DNA of 64,000 nt from Pseudomonas chlororaphis (lineage in GTDB: Bacteria; Pseudomonadota; Gammaproteobacteria; Pseudomonadales; Pseudomonadaceae): NCBI RefSeq assembly GCF_001921865.1, contig NZ_MSCT01000018.1, positions 124,001 through 188,000 on the forward strand, in the 5' to 3' direction. Position 1 is the stretch's first letter. Every line of letters begins with the position of its first letter. Made by a program: the position numbers and the translations under genes. This document shows, in pieces, positions 25,371 to 33,756 of this stretch. Below the pieces are notes generated by a model that was not told where the DNA came from, did no database searches, and saw only the letters and a program-made list of their open reading frames with translations.

Positions 25371-25540
25371 GGGGGTGGCTCCAGATCCAGTGAATGTGTA
25401 GCTACGTTAAGCCCGCGACCGATCCCGACCAATAACCAATTCCAGCGAAGACCAGGTGACCAATCCCCGTCCCGTAGACCGCGCTGCCGCCACTGAAACT
25501 ATTCGCCAGGAGGGAATTGCCAGCGCTTGCCGCGCGCCAT

Positions 25541-25563
25541 TAGAATGCGATCAATTCTTAATT
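25541..25563. promoter_or_regulatory. Candidate Fur box upstream of the FecI-like sigma gene
   Basis: An AT-rich stretch TAGAATGCGATCAATTCTTA (25541-25560), continuing into ATT, lies about 40 bp upstream of the sigma gene start. It has the spaced GAAT/ATTC character of Pseudomonas Fur sites, though the match is imperfect. Iron repression of such sigma genes by Fur is the known pattern; the site itself is a guess. Confidence 0.4.
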
Positions 25564-25602
25564 ACATTCAGGCCAGGACGCCAGAAACGAGTAGCTGCCG
25601 CC

Positions 25603-26112
25603 ATGTCGTCGCCTGCCGATCCCCCTTTCAAGCAGCAGATCCACCAGCTCTACAACGAGCATCACGGCTGGTTGCATGGCTGGTTGCAGCGCAAGCTGGG
25701 CAATGCCTGCGATGCCGCCGACCTGGCCCATGACACCTTCCTGCGCCTGCTCACGCGCCAGACGACACGGCCCCTGGGCAACGAACCGCGAGCGCTGTTG
25801 ACCCATATCGCCAAGGGCCTGGTGATCGACCGCTGGCGCCGCCAGGACGTCGAGCGCGCCTACCTGGAAACCATCGCCCACCTGCCGGAGCCCGAGGTGC
25901 CCTCGCCGGAAACCCGGCTGCTGATCCTCGAAGCCCTGTGGCGCATCGAAGCGCTGCTGCGGGAGATGCCCGCCGCCACCCGCGAGGCCTTCCTGCTGTC
26001 GCAGCTCGAAGGCCTGACCTACCCGCAGATCGCCCAACGCCTGGGCCTGTCGCTGGCCACCGTCAAACGCCATATGCGCAGCGCCTTCATTGCCTGCCTG
26101 AGTGTCGCCTGA
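25603..26112 (+). CDS. FecI-type ECF sigma factor
   Basis: The product is 169 residues from the ATG at 25603 (MSSPADPPFKQQIHQLYNEH); the longer frame from 25456 is unlikely. Region 2 holds DAADLAHDTFLRLL and LLTHIAKGLVIDRWRRQDVE. Region 4 holds FLLSQLEGLTYPQIAQRLGL and LATVKRHMRSAF. This is the iron-starvation (FecI) group. It would direct transcription of the downstream TonB-dependent receptor when the receptor is loaded. The FecR-like regulator starts inside its stop codon (TGATG). Confidence 0.92.
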   Translation: MSSPADPPFKQQIHQLYNEHHGWLHGWLQRKLGNACDAADLAHDTFLRLLTRQTTRPLGNEPRALLTHIAKGLVIDRWRRQDVERAYLETIAHLPEPEVPSPETRLLILEALWRIEALLREMPAATREAFLLSQLEGLTYPQIAQRLGLSLATVKRHMRSAFIACLSVA

Positions 26113-27071
26113 TGAACAGCCCGACGATCGACCCGCAGATCCTCGGCGAAGCCGCCGACTGGCTGGTACAACTGCACTCCGGCGCGGCCACCGCGGCCGA
26201 CCGCGAGGCCATCGCGCAATGGCGCCAGCGCAGCGCCGCCCATGCCCAGGCCTGGCTGCGGGCCGAGGCGATCCTCGGCGATTTTCGCAATGTGCCGGCC
26301 GAGATCGCCGTACAGACCCTGCAACGCGCCGCTCGCGGCAACGGCCTGAGCCGACGCCAGACCCTCACCCGCCTGGGGCTGTTGCTGCTGGCCGGGCCGC
26401 TGGGCCTGGCCGCCCAGCACACGCCATGGGAGCAATGGAGCGCCGAGCAGCGCACCGCCGTCGGCGAACAGAAGCACCTGCAACTGCCTGACGGCAGCGC
26501 CTTACTGCTCAACACCGACACCGCGCTGAACATCGCCTTCAGCCCCGACGAACGCCGGGTGCGCCTGTTCGGCGGCGAAGTGCTGGTCACGACCGCCCAG
26601 GACCTCGCCGCTCGCCCCTTTATCGTCGAAACCCCGCAAGGCACGGCGCGCACGCAAGGCACGCGCTTTTGCGTGCGGATCAATGGCTCGCGCAGCCAGG
26701 TCTCGGTACTCGACGGCACGGTGGAGGTGCGGCCGCAGTACCTTAGCCTCGGGGTGCCGTTGCACGCCGGCGAACGCCAAAGCTTCAAGCTCAATCGCCT
26801 CGAGGCCGTGGAGCGCTTCGACCCCACGGCCCTGGCCTGGGACCGGGGCCTGCTGCTGGCCAACGATATGCGCCTGGACCAACTGCTGGAAGAGCTCGGC
26901 CGCTATCGCCCGGGGGTACTGCGCTGCGCCAGCGAAGTCGCCGCGGTGCGCGTGTCCGGGGCGTTCTCCCTGCGCGACACCGACGCCAGCCTGGGCCTGC
27001 TCGGCGACAGCCTGCCGCTGAAGATCAGCCGCCTGACCCGCTATTGGGTGTCGGTCGAGGCGCGTAGCTGA
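26112..27071 (+). CDS. FecR-type anti-sigma/sigma regulator
   Basis: The product is 319 residues. An N-terminal cytoplasmic domain starts ILGEAADWLVQLHSGAATAA and would hold the sigma factor. One membrane segment (about 85-102, LTRLGLLLLAGPLGLAA) follows. The periplasmic FecR domain (about 125-225) has LPDGSALLLNTDTALNIAF and TPQGTARTQGTRFCVRINGS. The C-terminal secretin/STN-like part (MRLDQLLEELGRYRPGVLRC) contacts the receptor's signalling domain. It overlaps the sigma gene by one base and precedes the receptor by 130 bp, completing a cell-surface signalling set. Confidence 0.92.
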   Translation: MNSPTIDPQILGEAADWLVQLHSGAATAADREAIAQWRQRSAAHAQAWLRAEAILGDFRNVPAEIAVQTLQRAARGNGLSRRQTLTRLGLLLLAGPLGLAAQHTPWEQWSAEQRTAVGEQKHLQLPDGSALLLNTDTALNIAFSPDERRVRLFGGEVLVTTAQDLAARPFIVETPQGTARTQGTRFCVRINGSRSQVSVLDGTVEVRPQYLSLGVPLHAGERQSFKLNRLEAVERFDPTALAWDRGLLLANDMRLDQLLEELGRYRPGVLRCASEVAAVRVSGAFSLRDTDASLGLLGDSLPLKISRLTRYWVSVEARS

Positions 27072-27201
27072 CGCCATCGCGAGCCAGCCGCACTCCTACA
27101 GGGGCAAGCAAAAATATTCATGATTGCTGACACCTTTTTCGCGCTCGTCCGGTGAGTGGATATACCCCCTCTATCCACAGGCTCGACAGGATCTTCCCCC
27201 C

Positions 27202-29631
27202 ATGCCTTCAAGGCCCTTGTTCAGACTCACCGCATTCCCCCTCAAGGCCCTGGGCCTGGCCGTGCCGCTGGCGCTGCTCACCCCGGCCGCGACCTTCGCC
27301 GCCGAGCCGGCCGGCCAGGCGCAAGTCCGCCATTACCGGATCGCCCCCGGACCACTGAGCCAGGTGCTGGCGCAGTTCGCGGTCAGCGCCGGGGTGCCGC
27401 TGGCGTTCGACCCGGCCCTGCTCGGCCAGCGCCAGAGCGGCGGCCTGCAAGGCGATTTCAGCGTGCGGGACGGTTTTGCCCGCTTGCTCGAAGGCAGCGG
27501 CTTCGGCCTGGTCAGCGGCGACCACGGCTACACCCTGGTGCCGCTGGCCAGCGACGGCACGCTGCAACTGGGCGCCACCACCGTCAGCGCCCTCGGCGGC
27601 GCGGCGGACGACAGCTACGCCGGCGGCCAGCTCGCGCGCTCGGCGCAGGTCGGCGTGCTCGGCCGCCAGCCGCTCAAGGACCTGCCGTTCAGCGTCACCA
27701 GCTTCACCGCCAAAACCATCGCCGACCAGCAGGCGCAGACCGTCGGCGACGTGCTGCTCAACGACGCCTCGGTGCGCCAGTCGTCCGGCTTCGGCAACTT
27801 TTCCCAGGTATTCATGATTCGCGGCTTGCAGCTGTACGGCGACGATATTTCCTACAACGGCCTGTACGGCGTGCTGCCCCGGCAGATCATCGCCACCGAG
27901 GCCCTGGAACGGGTCGAGCTGTTCAAGGGCCCGAATGCTTTCGTCAACGGCGTCACCCCCGGCGGCAGCGGCATCGGCGGAGGGGTCAACCTGCAACCCA
28001 AGCGCGCCGGCGAGACCCCGACCCGCAGCATCACCCTGGACAGCAACGGCTCCGGCCGCACCGGCGGGCACCTCGACCTGGGCCAGCGCTTTGGCGAAGA
28101 CCAGCGCTTCGGCGCCCGCCTCAACCTGCTGCAACGCGAAGGCGACACCGCCATCGACGACCAGAGCCAGCGCTCGACCCTGGCCACCCTCGGCCTGGAT
28201 TACCAGGGCGAACGCCTGCGTCTGTCGGCGGATGTCGGCTACCAGAAGCAACTGATCAACCAGGGACGGCCGGTGGTCTACCTCGACACCACGGCCACCA
28301 GCCGCATCACCCAGGTGCCCCACGCGCCCTCGGCCAGGGACAACTACGCCCAGGACTGGAGTTACTCGCAGTTGGAAGACACCTTCGGCATGGCCCGCGC
28401 CGAATACGACCTGAGCGACAACTGGACTGCCTATGTCGCCGGCGGCGCCAAGCACACCCGGGAAAACGGTGTGTATTCCTCGCTGACCCTCACCGACCTC
28501 GCCGGCAACGGCCGCGGCGGCATGCTCTATTCGCCCCACGACGAAGACAATAAAAGCCTGATGGCCGGCCTCAACGGCCAGTTGCAGACCGGCCCGGTCA
28601 GCCACCAGCTGAACCTCGGCCTGGCCGGCATGTGGGGCGAGCAGCGCTCGGCGTTCGAGACCATCGCCAACAGCGGCCGCTATTTCAATAACCTCTACGA
28701 TTCGGTGCAGCGCCCGCGCCCGCCGGCCACTTCGTTCGCCAGCGACATCCACGATCCGCGCATCGTCGGCAAGAACCAGATCAAGAGTTCGGCGATCTCC
28801 GACACCCTGGGCTTTCTCGACGACCGGGTGCTGCTGACCCTGGGCGTGCGCCGCCAGTCGATCCGGGTCGACGGCTGGAACACCAGCACCGGCATCCGCA
28901 CCTCCAGCTACGACGAGAGCATCACCACGCCGGTGTATGGCCTGGTGATCAAGCCCTGGGAGCATGTGTCGTTCTACGCCAACCGCATCGAGGGCCTGGC
29001 CAAGGGCCCGACCCCGCCGACCACGGCGCTCAACCGCGACCAGACCTTCGCCCCGGTGCGCAGCAAACAGGTGGAAGCCGGCGTACGCCTGGACGCCGAC
29101 AGCTACGGCGCCAGCCTGGGCGTGTACCGCATCGAGCAGCCGTCGAGCTACACCGACAACGGCGTGTTCCGCGTTGACGGCGAACAAGTGAACAAGGGCG
29201 TGGAGCTGAACCTGTACGGCGAACCGCTGGACGGCCTGCGCCTGCTCAGCGGCGCGACGCTGATCAAGACCGAGCTGCAAGGCTCCGCGGGCGGCACCAA
29301 CGACGGCAACCGCGCGGTGGGCGTACCGAGCTTCCAGATCAACCTCGGCGCCGACTGGGACGTTCCGGGCCTCCAGGGCGCGGCCCTCAGCGCGCGCATG
29401 CTGCGCACCGGCGGGCAGTATGTGAATGCCAGCAACACCCTGAGCATCCCGGCCTGGAACCGTTTCGACCTGGGCGCGCGCTACGCCTTCACGCTGGAAG
29501 AAAAGGACATCACCCTGCGCGCCAACCTGGAAAACGTCGCCAACACCGCCTATTGGGCCTCGGCCAACGGCGGCTACCTGACCCAGGGCACCCCGCGAAC
29601 CCTGAAAGTCTCAGCCACCCTCGACTTCTAA
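27202..29631 (+). CDS. TonB-dependent siderophore receptor with signalling domain (FecA-type)
   Basis: The product is 809 residues from the ATG at 27202. The signal peptide (FPLKALGLAVPLALLTPAAT) ends near TFAAEP. The STN signalling domain (about 47-115) has YRIAPGPLSQVLAQFAVSAG and LQGDFSVRDGFARLLEGSGF. The plug (about 140-290) has FMIRGLQLYGDDISYNGLYG and ERVELFKGPNAFVNGVTPGG. The beta-barrel ends in an aromatic strand (LKVSATLDF). It imports a ferric siderophore through the outer membrane using TonB energy and signals through the upstream FecR and FecI. The ligand cannot be read. It is not the pyoverdine receptor, which is at 56968. Confidence 0.92.
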   Translation: MPSRPLFRLTAFPLKALGLAVPLALLTPAATFAAEPAGQAQVRHYRIAPGPLSQVLAQFAVSAGVPLAFDPALLGQRQSGGLQGDFSVRDGFARLLEGSGFGLVSGDHGYTLVPLASDGTLQLGATTVSALGGAADDSYAGGQLARSAQVGVLGRQPLKDLPFSVTSFTAKTIADQQAQTVGDVLLNDASVRQSSGFGNFSQVFMIRGLQLYGDDISYNGLYGVLPRQIIATEALERVELFKGPNAFVNGVTPGGSGIGGGVNLQPKRAGETPTRSITLDSNGSGRTGGHLDLGQRFGEDQRFGARLNLLQREGDTAIDDQSQRSTLATLGLDYQGERLRLSADVGYQKQLINQGRPVVYLDTTATSRITQVPHAPSARDNYAQDWSYSQLEDTFGMARAEYDLSDNWTAYVAGGAKHTRENGVYSSLTLTDLAGNGRGGMLYSPHDEDNKSLMAGLNGQLQTGPVSHQLNLGLAGMWGEQRSAFETIANSGRYFNNLYDSVQRPRPPATSFASDIHDPRIVGKNQIKSSAISDTLGFLDDRVLLTLGVRRQSIRVDGWNTSTGIRTSSYDESITTPVYGLVIKPWEHVSFYANRIEGLAKGPTPPTTALNRDQTFAPVRSKQVEAGVRLDADSYGASLGVYRIEQPSSYTDNGVFRVDGEQVNKGVELNLYGEPLDGLRLLSGATLIKTELQGSAGGTNDGNRAVGVPSFQINLGADWDVPGLQGAALSARMLRTGGQYVNASNTLSIPAWNRFDLGARYAFTLEEKDITLRANLENVANTAYWASANGGYLTQGTPRTLKVSATLDF

Positions 29632-29632
29632 G

Positions 29633-29729
29633 CCTCTGTAGGAGCGCAGCTTGCTCGCGATCCGCGCAGCGGCCATCCAACCCAGTGCCTGATCTGGCGC
29701 TATCGCGAGCAAGCTCGCTCCTACAGAGG
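29633..29729. repeat. REPIN-like inverted pair
   Basis: CCTCTGTAGGAGCGCAGCTTGC on the left and its near reverse complement GCAAGCTCGCTCCTACAGAG on the right enclose about 50 bp. The same TGTAGGAGCG.../CTCGCTCCTACA arms occur at 41648-41738. This is the standard form of a Pseudomonas REP doublet, here lying just after the receptor gene, where it can also fold at the transcript end. Confidence 0.85.
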
Positions 29730-29740
29730 CCGGTTTGGGG

Positions 29741-31183
29741 TCATGCGCGGTTGCGCAGCCATTGCAGGAAACCTCTTTTCACCGCGGGCCGCGGGGCTTC
29801 CTGGGTCAGGGTCTGGGCGATGTGCTGGCGGAAATCCAGGAGGTTTTTCATTGCCTCGTTGATATCCCGTCGCGCATCCAGGCAAGGCTTGAGGTATTCG
29901 TTTTCGATGCGGTACAGGGTGCAGAAGGTCTTGGCCGAGAAGTCGGCCAGGGTCGCCTGTTCGGACACCACCCCCGCCTCGCCGATAACTTCGCCCGGGC
30001 CCATGCGTCCGGCTTCGAACGGCTTGCCGTCGCGGATCAGGCTCACCGAGACCACGCCCGACTCGATGATCAACAGGTGATCGCTGACCTCGCCCGCCGG
30101 CAGGATGGTTTCGCCGGCGCGAAAGGTCTGCAGGGTCATGTTCTGGCTGAAGGTTTCCTTCTCCTCCTGGCGCAAGGTGGAGAAGATGCTCGAGCTGTCC
30201 AGCAGCGCCCGCGGTCGCGACAGGCTCGCCGGCGCATCGCTTTCGCCGCTGGACAACAGCCGCACGCCGGACGCCTGCAAGTGCCGGAAGGCCAGGTCGA
30301 ACAGCTGGTTGCGCACGTCGCGCTTCTGCCCCATGGACGCGACGAAGCCGCTGATTTCATACTCCACCCCGGCGTTGCCCGAGCTTTTCAGGGCCACGCT
30401 GGGGGCCGGCGTATTGAGCAGTAACCGACAACCGAGCACCGCCCGCTCCAACGCCTCGATCACCGTTTGCGGTCGTGCGTGGGGGCTGACCTGAAGACTG
30501 ATGGCCAGCCCGTGCATATCGGCGGGACGGCTGAAGTTGATGATCTTGGCCTTGGCCGCCATGGAGTTGGGGATCACCGCCATGCTGCCCTGGGAAGTCT
30601 GTAAGCGGGTGGCGCGCCAGTCGATATCGGTGACCCGGCCCTCGGTGCCGTCGATGGAGATCCAGTCGTCGAGCTGATAGGGCTTGGTGGTGTTGAGCAC
30701 GATCCCGGAGAACACGTCGCTGAGGGTGCTTTGCAACGCCAGGCCGACAATGATCGCCACTGCGCCGGACGTGGCCAGCACGCCCTTGACCGGCAGCTCC
30801 AGCACATAGGCCATGGCCGCGATGATGGCGATCAGGAAAATCACCGCGCCGATCAGGTCTTGCAGCAACCGCCCGGTATGCCCGACCCGCTGCATCATCA
30901 GGGCGCCGAGCACCACGGTCAGGGTCCGCGCGCCGAAGATCCACCAACCGATCTGCAACCCGGTGGCGGCCAGGTGCAGCGGCACGTCCTCCGGCCAGGG
31001 CGCGGCCTGCAGCGGGTTCATGCCCTGGTTGAACAGCAGCGCGCTGTACAGGCCGAAAATCAGCACCCGCACCACCAGCTTCCAGTAACCGCCCCGCGAG
31101 CCAATCACCCGCCACAGCAGCATATCCAGCAGGATCAGGACCAGCGCGGCGAACAGCGGGTGGTCGGCGAACAGAATCGGCAT
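29741..31183 (-). CDS. MscS-type mechanosensitive channel with C-terminal cyclic-nucleotide-binding domain
   Basis: The product is 480 residues from the ATG at 31183, which has GGAGTT upstream. Four to five membrane segments (about 5-165) come first. The pore-lining helix and beta domain follow: GVLATSGAVAIIVGLALQST, LSDVFSGIVLNTTKPYQLDD and WRATRLQTSQGSMAVIPNSM. Residues about 340-450 are a CRP-like cNMP-binding fold (GETILPAGEVSDHLLIIESG; MGPGEVIGEAGVVSE). The channel releases solutes under tension, and the tail suggests gating or modulation by a nucleotide. Key phosphate-binding Arg of true cAMP binders is not evident, so the ligand is uncertain. Confidence 0.9.
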   Translation of the reverse strand: MPILFADHPLFAALVLILLDMLLWRVIGSRGGYWKLVVRVLIFGLYSALLFNQGMNPLQAAPWPEDVPLHLAATGLQIGWWIFGARTLTVVLGALMMQRVGHTGRLLQDLIGAVIFLIAIIAAMAYVLELPVKGVLATSGAVAIIVGLALQSTLSDVFSGIVLNTTKPYQLDDWISIDGTEGRVTDIDWRATRLQTSQGSMAVIPNSMAAKAKIINFSRPADMHGLAISLQVSPHARPQTVIEALERAVLGCRLLLNTPAPSVALKSSGNAGVEYEISGFVASMGQKRDVRNQLFDLAFRHLQASGVRLLSSGESDAPASLSRPRALLDSSSIFSTLRQEEKETFSQNMTLQTFRAGETILPAGEVSDHLLIIESGVVSVSLIRDGKPFEAGRMGPGEVIGEAGVVSEQATLADFSAKTFCTLYRIENEYLKPCLDARRDINEAMKNLLDFRQHIAQTLTQEAPRPAVKRGFLQWLRNRA

Positions 31184-31248
31184 CGGGCAACTCCAGCACA
31201 GTCGGAAACGCGACAATCGCACAGAAGCAACCTTGCAGGTATAGCCGG

Positions 31249-31284
31249 AAAATAAAAAACAGGGGCCTCCTCAAAGGCCCCTGT
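31249..31284 (-). terminator. Intrinsic terminator of the YcaC-like gene
   Basis: A perfect 9-bp stem (31259-31267 with 31276-31284, 8-base loop) is followed on the minus strand by TTTTTTATTTT. It lies 54 bases past the stop of the 31338-31964 gene and separates it from the mechanosensitive channel gene. Confidence 0.88.
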
Positions 31285-31337
31285 ATCCAGCGTTACCGCC
31301 TCTTTAGCCGCTGGCGCAGCCGGCGGCTACAGGTCGG

Positions 31338-31964
31338 TCATTTACCCTGGGTCAGGGTGTTGTAGCTGGTGATCAGGTTGCGGTAGTCCGGGATGTGGTT
31401 GGAGAACAAGGTGCCCAGGCCCTCGATGTCGTTGCGCCAGTCGCGGTGCAGCTCGCAGGCCAGGCCGAACCAGGTCATCAGTTGCGCGCCGGCGGTGGAC
31501 ATGCGGTTCCACGCCGAATCGCGGGTCAGGGCGTTGAAGGTGCCGGAAGCGTCGGTCACCACGAACACCTCGAAGCCCTCTTCCAGGGCCGACAGCGCCG
31601 GGAAAGCCACGCAGACTTCAGTCACCACGCCGGCAATGATCAGTTGCTTCTTGCCGGTGGCCTTGATCGCCTTGACGAAGTCTTCGTTGTCCCAGGCGTT
31701 GATCTGGCCCGGGCGAGCGATGTACGGCGCGTCCGGGAACAGTGCCTTGAGCTCGGGCACCAGCGGGCCGTTGGGGCCGGTTTCGAAGCTGGTGGTGAGG
31801 ATGGTCGGCAACTGGAAGTACTTGGCCAGGTCGGCCAGGGCCAGCACGTTGTTCTTGAACTTGTCCGGCTCGATGTCGCGAACCAGGGACAGCAGGCCGG
31901 CCTGATGATCGACCAACAGCACGGCCGCGTTGTTTTTGTCGAGACGCTTGTAGGGGGTAGTCAT
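31338..31964 (-). CDS. ycaC: YcaC-like isochorismatase-family hydrolase
   Basis: The product is 208 residues from the ATG at 31964, with GAGGA upstream; the longer frame to 32153 is spurious. The cysteine-hydrolase triad is visible: Asp in AAVLLVDHQAGLLSLVRD, Lys in the FVKAIKATGKKQLIIAG region, and Cys in GVVTEVCVAFPAL. The long C-terminal half (DASGTFNALTRDSAWNRMST; WFGLACELHRDW) is characteristic of YcaC. The natural substrate of YcaC is unknown. It is the distal gene of a run with a second, shorter homologue (53-bp gap) and a pirin, divergent from a LysR regulator. Confidence 0.9.
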   Translation of the reverse strand: MTTPYKRLDKNNAAVLLVDHQAGLLSLVRDIEPDKFKNNVLALADLAKYFQLPTILTTSFETGPNGPLVPELKALFPDAPYIARPGQINAWDNEDFVKAIKATGKKQLIIAGVVTEVCVAFPALSALEEGFEVFVVTDASGTFNALTRDSAWNRMSTAGAQLMTWFGLACELHRDWRNDIEGLGTLFSNHIPDYRNLITSYNTLTQGK

Positions 31965-32017
31965 GGGTAGTCCTCGCTTGGTATCAATGCCGAATCGATC
32001 GGCGTGGGGGTGCTCGT

Positions 32018-32701
32018 TCAGCGCTGGGAATCCAGCACTTCGTGCTCGTTCGCCACTTGCTGGGCCTTGATGTAGCTCTCGATCAGCAGCTGGTAATGCG
32101 GCATGGCCTGGGCGTAGACCGCGGCCCACTGCTCGGCGTCCGGGCGGTTCCACGAACCCTGCAACTCGGAAAGCGTAGCCATGATGCCGATCGGCACCAC
32201 CCCGGCCTGGGCCAGGCGAGCGACGGTCAAGTCGGTGGCCTGACGCGAATGGTTGCCCGAGGCATCGACCACCGCGAACACCTTGTAACCCTCATGCACC
32301 GCGGCAATCGATGGAAACGCCAGGCAGACGCTGGTCAGGGTGCCGGCGATCACCAGGGTTTTCTTGCCGGTGGCCTTGACCGCCGCGCGGAACTCGGGAT
32401 TGTCCCAGGCGTTTATTTCACCTTTGCGGGCCACGTACTGGGCATGCGGCGCCTCCTGGTGGATCTCCGGGATCAGCGGGCCGTTCGGCCCCTGGGGCAC
32501 CGAGGCGGTGGTGATCACCGGCATCTTCAGCAGGGTCGCGGCTTTCGCCAGGGCGATGGCGTTGGCGCGCAATTGCGGTACGTCCATGTCCTTGACGATC
32601 TGGAACAGCCCGCTCTGGTGGTCGATCAGCAGCATGGCCGCGTCGTTGGGGTCGATGGTCGGCTTCAGGCCATTGAAGTTGGCCGCATTGACGTTATTCA
32701 T
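32018..32701 (-). CDS. Second YcaC-like isochorismatase-family hydrolase
   Basis: The product is 227 residues from the ATG at 32701. An ATG two codons upstream (32707) is only 0-4 bases from the AGAGGA ribosome site. It is a paralogue of the gene downstream: MLLIDHQSGLFQIVKDMDVP carries the acid, VKATGKKTLVIAGTLTSVCL brings Lys and Cys, and DASGNHSRQATDLTVARLAQ aligns with the matching part of the neighbour. The C-terminal part differs (WNRPDAEQWAAVYAQAMPHY). It probably hydrolyses an amide or ester in the cytoplasm. It sits between the pirin gene and the first YcaC gene, in the same orientation. Confidence 0.9.
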   Translation of the reverse strand: MNNVNAANFNGLKPTIDPNDAAMLLIDHQSGLFQIVKDMDVPQLRANAIALAKAATLLKMPVITTASVPQGPNGPLIPEIHQEAPHAQYVARKGEINAWDNPEFRAAVKATGKKTLVIAGTLTSVCLAFPSIAAVHEGYKVFAVVDASGNHSRQATDLTVARLAQAGVVPIGIMATLSELQGSWNRPDAEQWAAVYAQAMPHYQLLIESYIKAQQVANEHEVLDSQR

Positions 32702-32783
32702 GTGCATTTCCTCTTTATTTAGGCAACAGCCATCCCTGGCCCTGAAACCGGCCCGCGCATCCTGTGCAAGTCGGTATGGGGGG

Positions 32784-33650
32784 TCAGTCGGGCATCTGGC
32801 CGAAACGGCCGGACTGGAAGTCGACGAAGGCCTGGTGGATCTGCGCTTCGCTGTTCATCACGAACGGGCCGTGGCCGACGATGGGCTCGTCGATCGGCTC
32901 GCCGCTGAGCAGCAGCACCACCGCGTCGTTGTTGGCTTCCAGGCTGAGCTGGTCGCCGTCGCGCTCGAACAGCGCCAGTTGCCCTTCGCGCACCAGCTCC
33001 TGGCCGTTGACCTGGACCGTGCCGCGCAGCACCACCAGGGCGGTGTTGCGCCCCTGATGCAGGTCGAGGCTCAGGTACTTGCCGGCATTCAGGCGGATAT
33101 CCCAGACGTCGATCGGGGTGAAGGTCCGGGCCGGCCCCTTGACGCCGTCGTACTCGCCGGCGATCAGGCGCAGGGTGCCGCTGCGATCCTTCAGCGCGAT
33201 GGCCGGAATATCGCCATCGAGGATCGTCTGGTAACCGGGCGCGGCCATCTTGTCCTGCGCCGGCAGGTTGACCCACAGCTGGACCATTTCCAGGGTGCCG
33301 CCGGATTGGGCGAAGGCTTCGGAGTGGAACTCTTCATGGAGAATCCCCGAGGCCGCGGTCATCCATTGCACGTCGCCCGGACCGATCTTGCCGCCGCTGC
33401 CGGTGGAATCGCGGTGTTCCACTTCGCCCTTGTAGACGATGGTCACGGTTTCGAAACCGCGGTGCGGATGCTGGCCGACGCCACGCCGCTCGCGGGTCGG
33501 GGTGAATTCAGCCGGGCCTGCGTGATCGAGCAGCAGGAACGGGCTGATGTGCTTGCCCAGGTTGTCGTAGGAAAACAGGGTCCGGACCGGGAAACCGTCG
33601 CCCACCCAATGGGACCGTGGGCTGGTGTAGATGCCGATGATGTTTTTCAT
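32784..33650 (-). CDS. Pirin-family protein (cupin, possible quercetinase-like)
   Basis: The product is 288 residues from the ATG at 33650, with GGAGG upstream. The N-terminal cupin holds the metal-binding pattern of pirins: VGQHPHRGFETVTIVYKGEV provides two His, and ASGILHEEFHSEAF gives His and Glu. The C-terminal cupin-like half (KYLSLDLHQGRNTALVVLRG) is degenerate, as usual. Pirins bind iron and some act as quercetin 2,3-dioxygenases or redox sensors. It is the first gene in a leftward run with two YcaC-like hydrolases and is divergent from a LysR gene. Confidence 0.92.
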   Translation of the reverse strand: MKNIIGIYTSPRSHWVGDGFPVRTLFSYDNLGKHISPFLLLDHAGPAEFTPTRERRGVGQHPHRGFETVTIVYKGEVEHRDSTGSGGKIGPGDVQWMTAASGILHEEFHSEAFAQSGGTLEMVQLWVNLPAQDKMAAPGYQTILDGDIPAIALKDRSGTLRLIAGEYDGVKGPARTFTPIDVWDIRLNAGKYLSLDLHQGRNTALVVLRGTVQVNGQELVREGQLALFERDGDQLSLEANNDAVVLLLSGEPIDEPIVGHGPFVMNSEAQIHQAFVDFQSGRFGQMPD

Positions 33651-33756
33651 GCTGTGCCTCCGAAATGGGTGAGTTATTTCGTGCAGACACCTTAAAACCC
33701 ATACCTTTGATGCACTAGACTGCAAAAATCGCCCTTAGCGTTCCATTTGGAGAACG

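Noticed and set aside
27208..29280. A 690-codon minus-strand frame inside the FecA-like receptor
   Set aside because: It is antisense to an intact receptor and has a repetitive Ala/Val/Gly/His composition with no recognisable motif.
25603..29631. Naming this set fecIRA (ferric citrate)
   Set aside because: The architecture is shared by many siderophore systems, and nothing in the receptor identifies citrate as the ligand.
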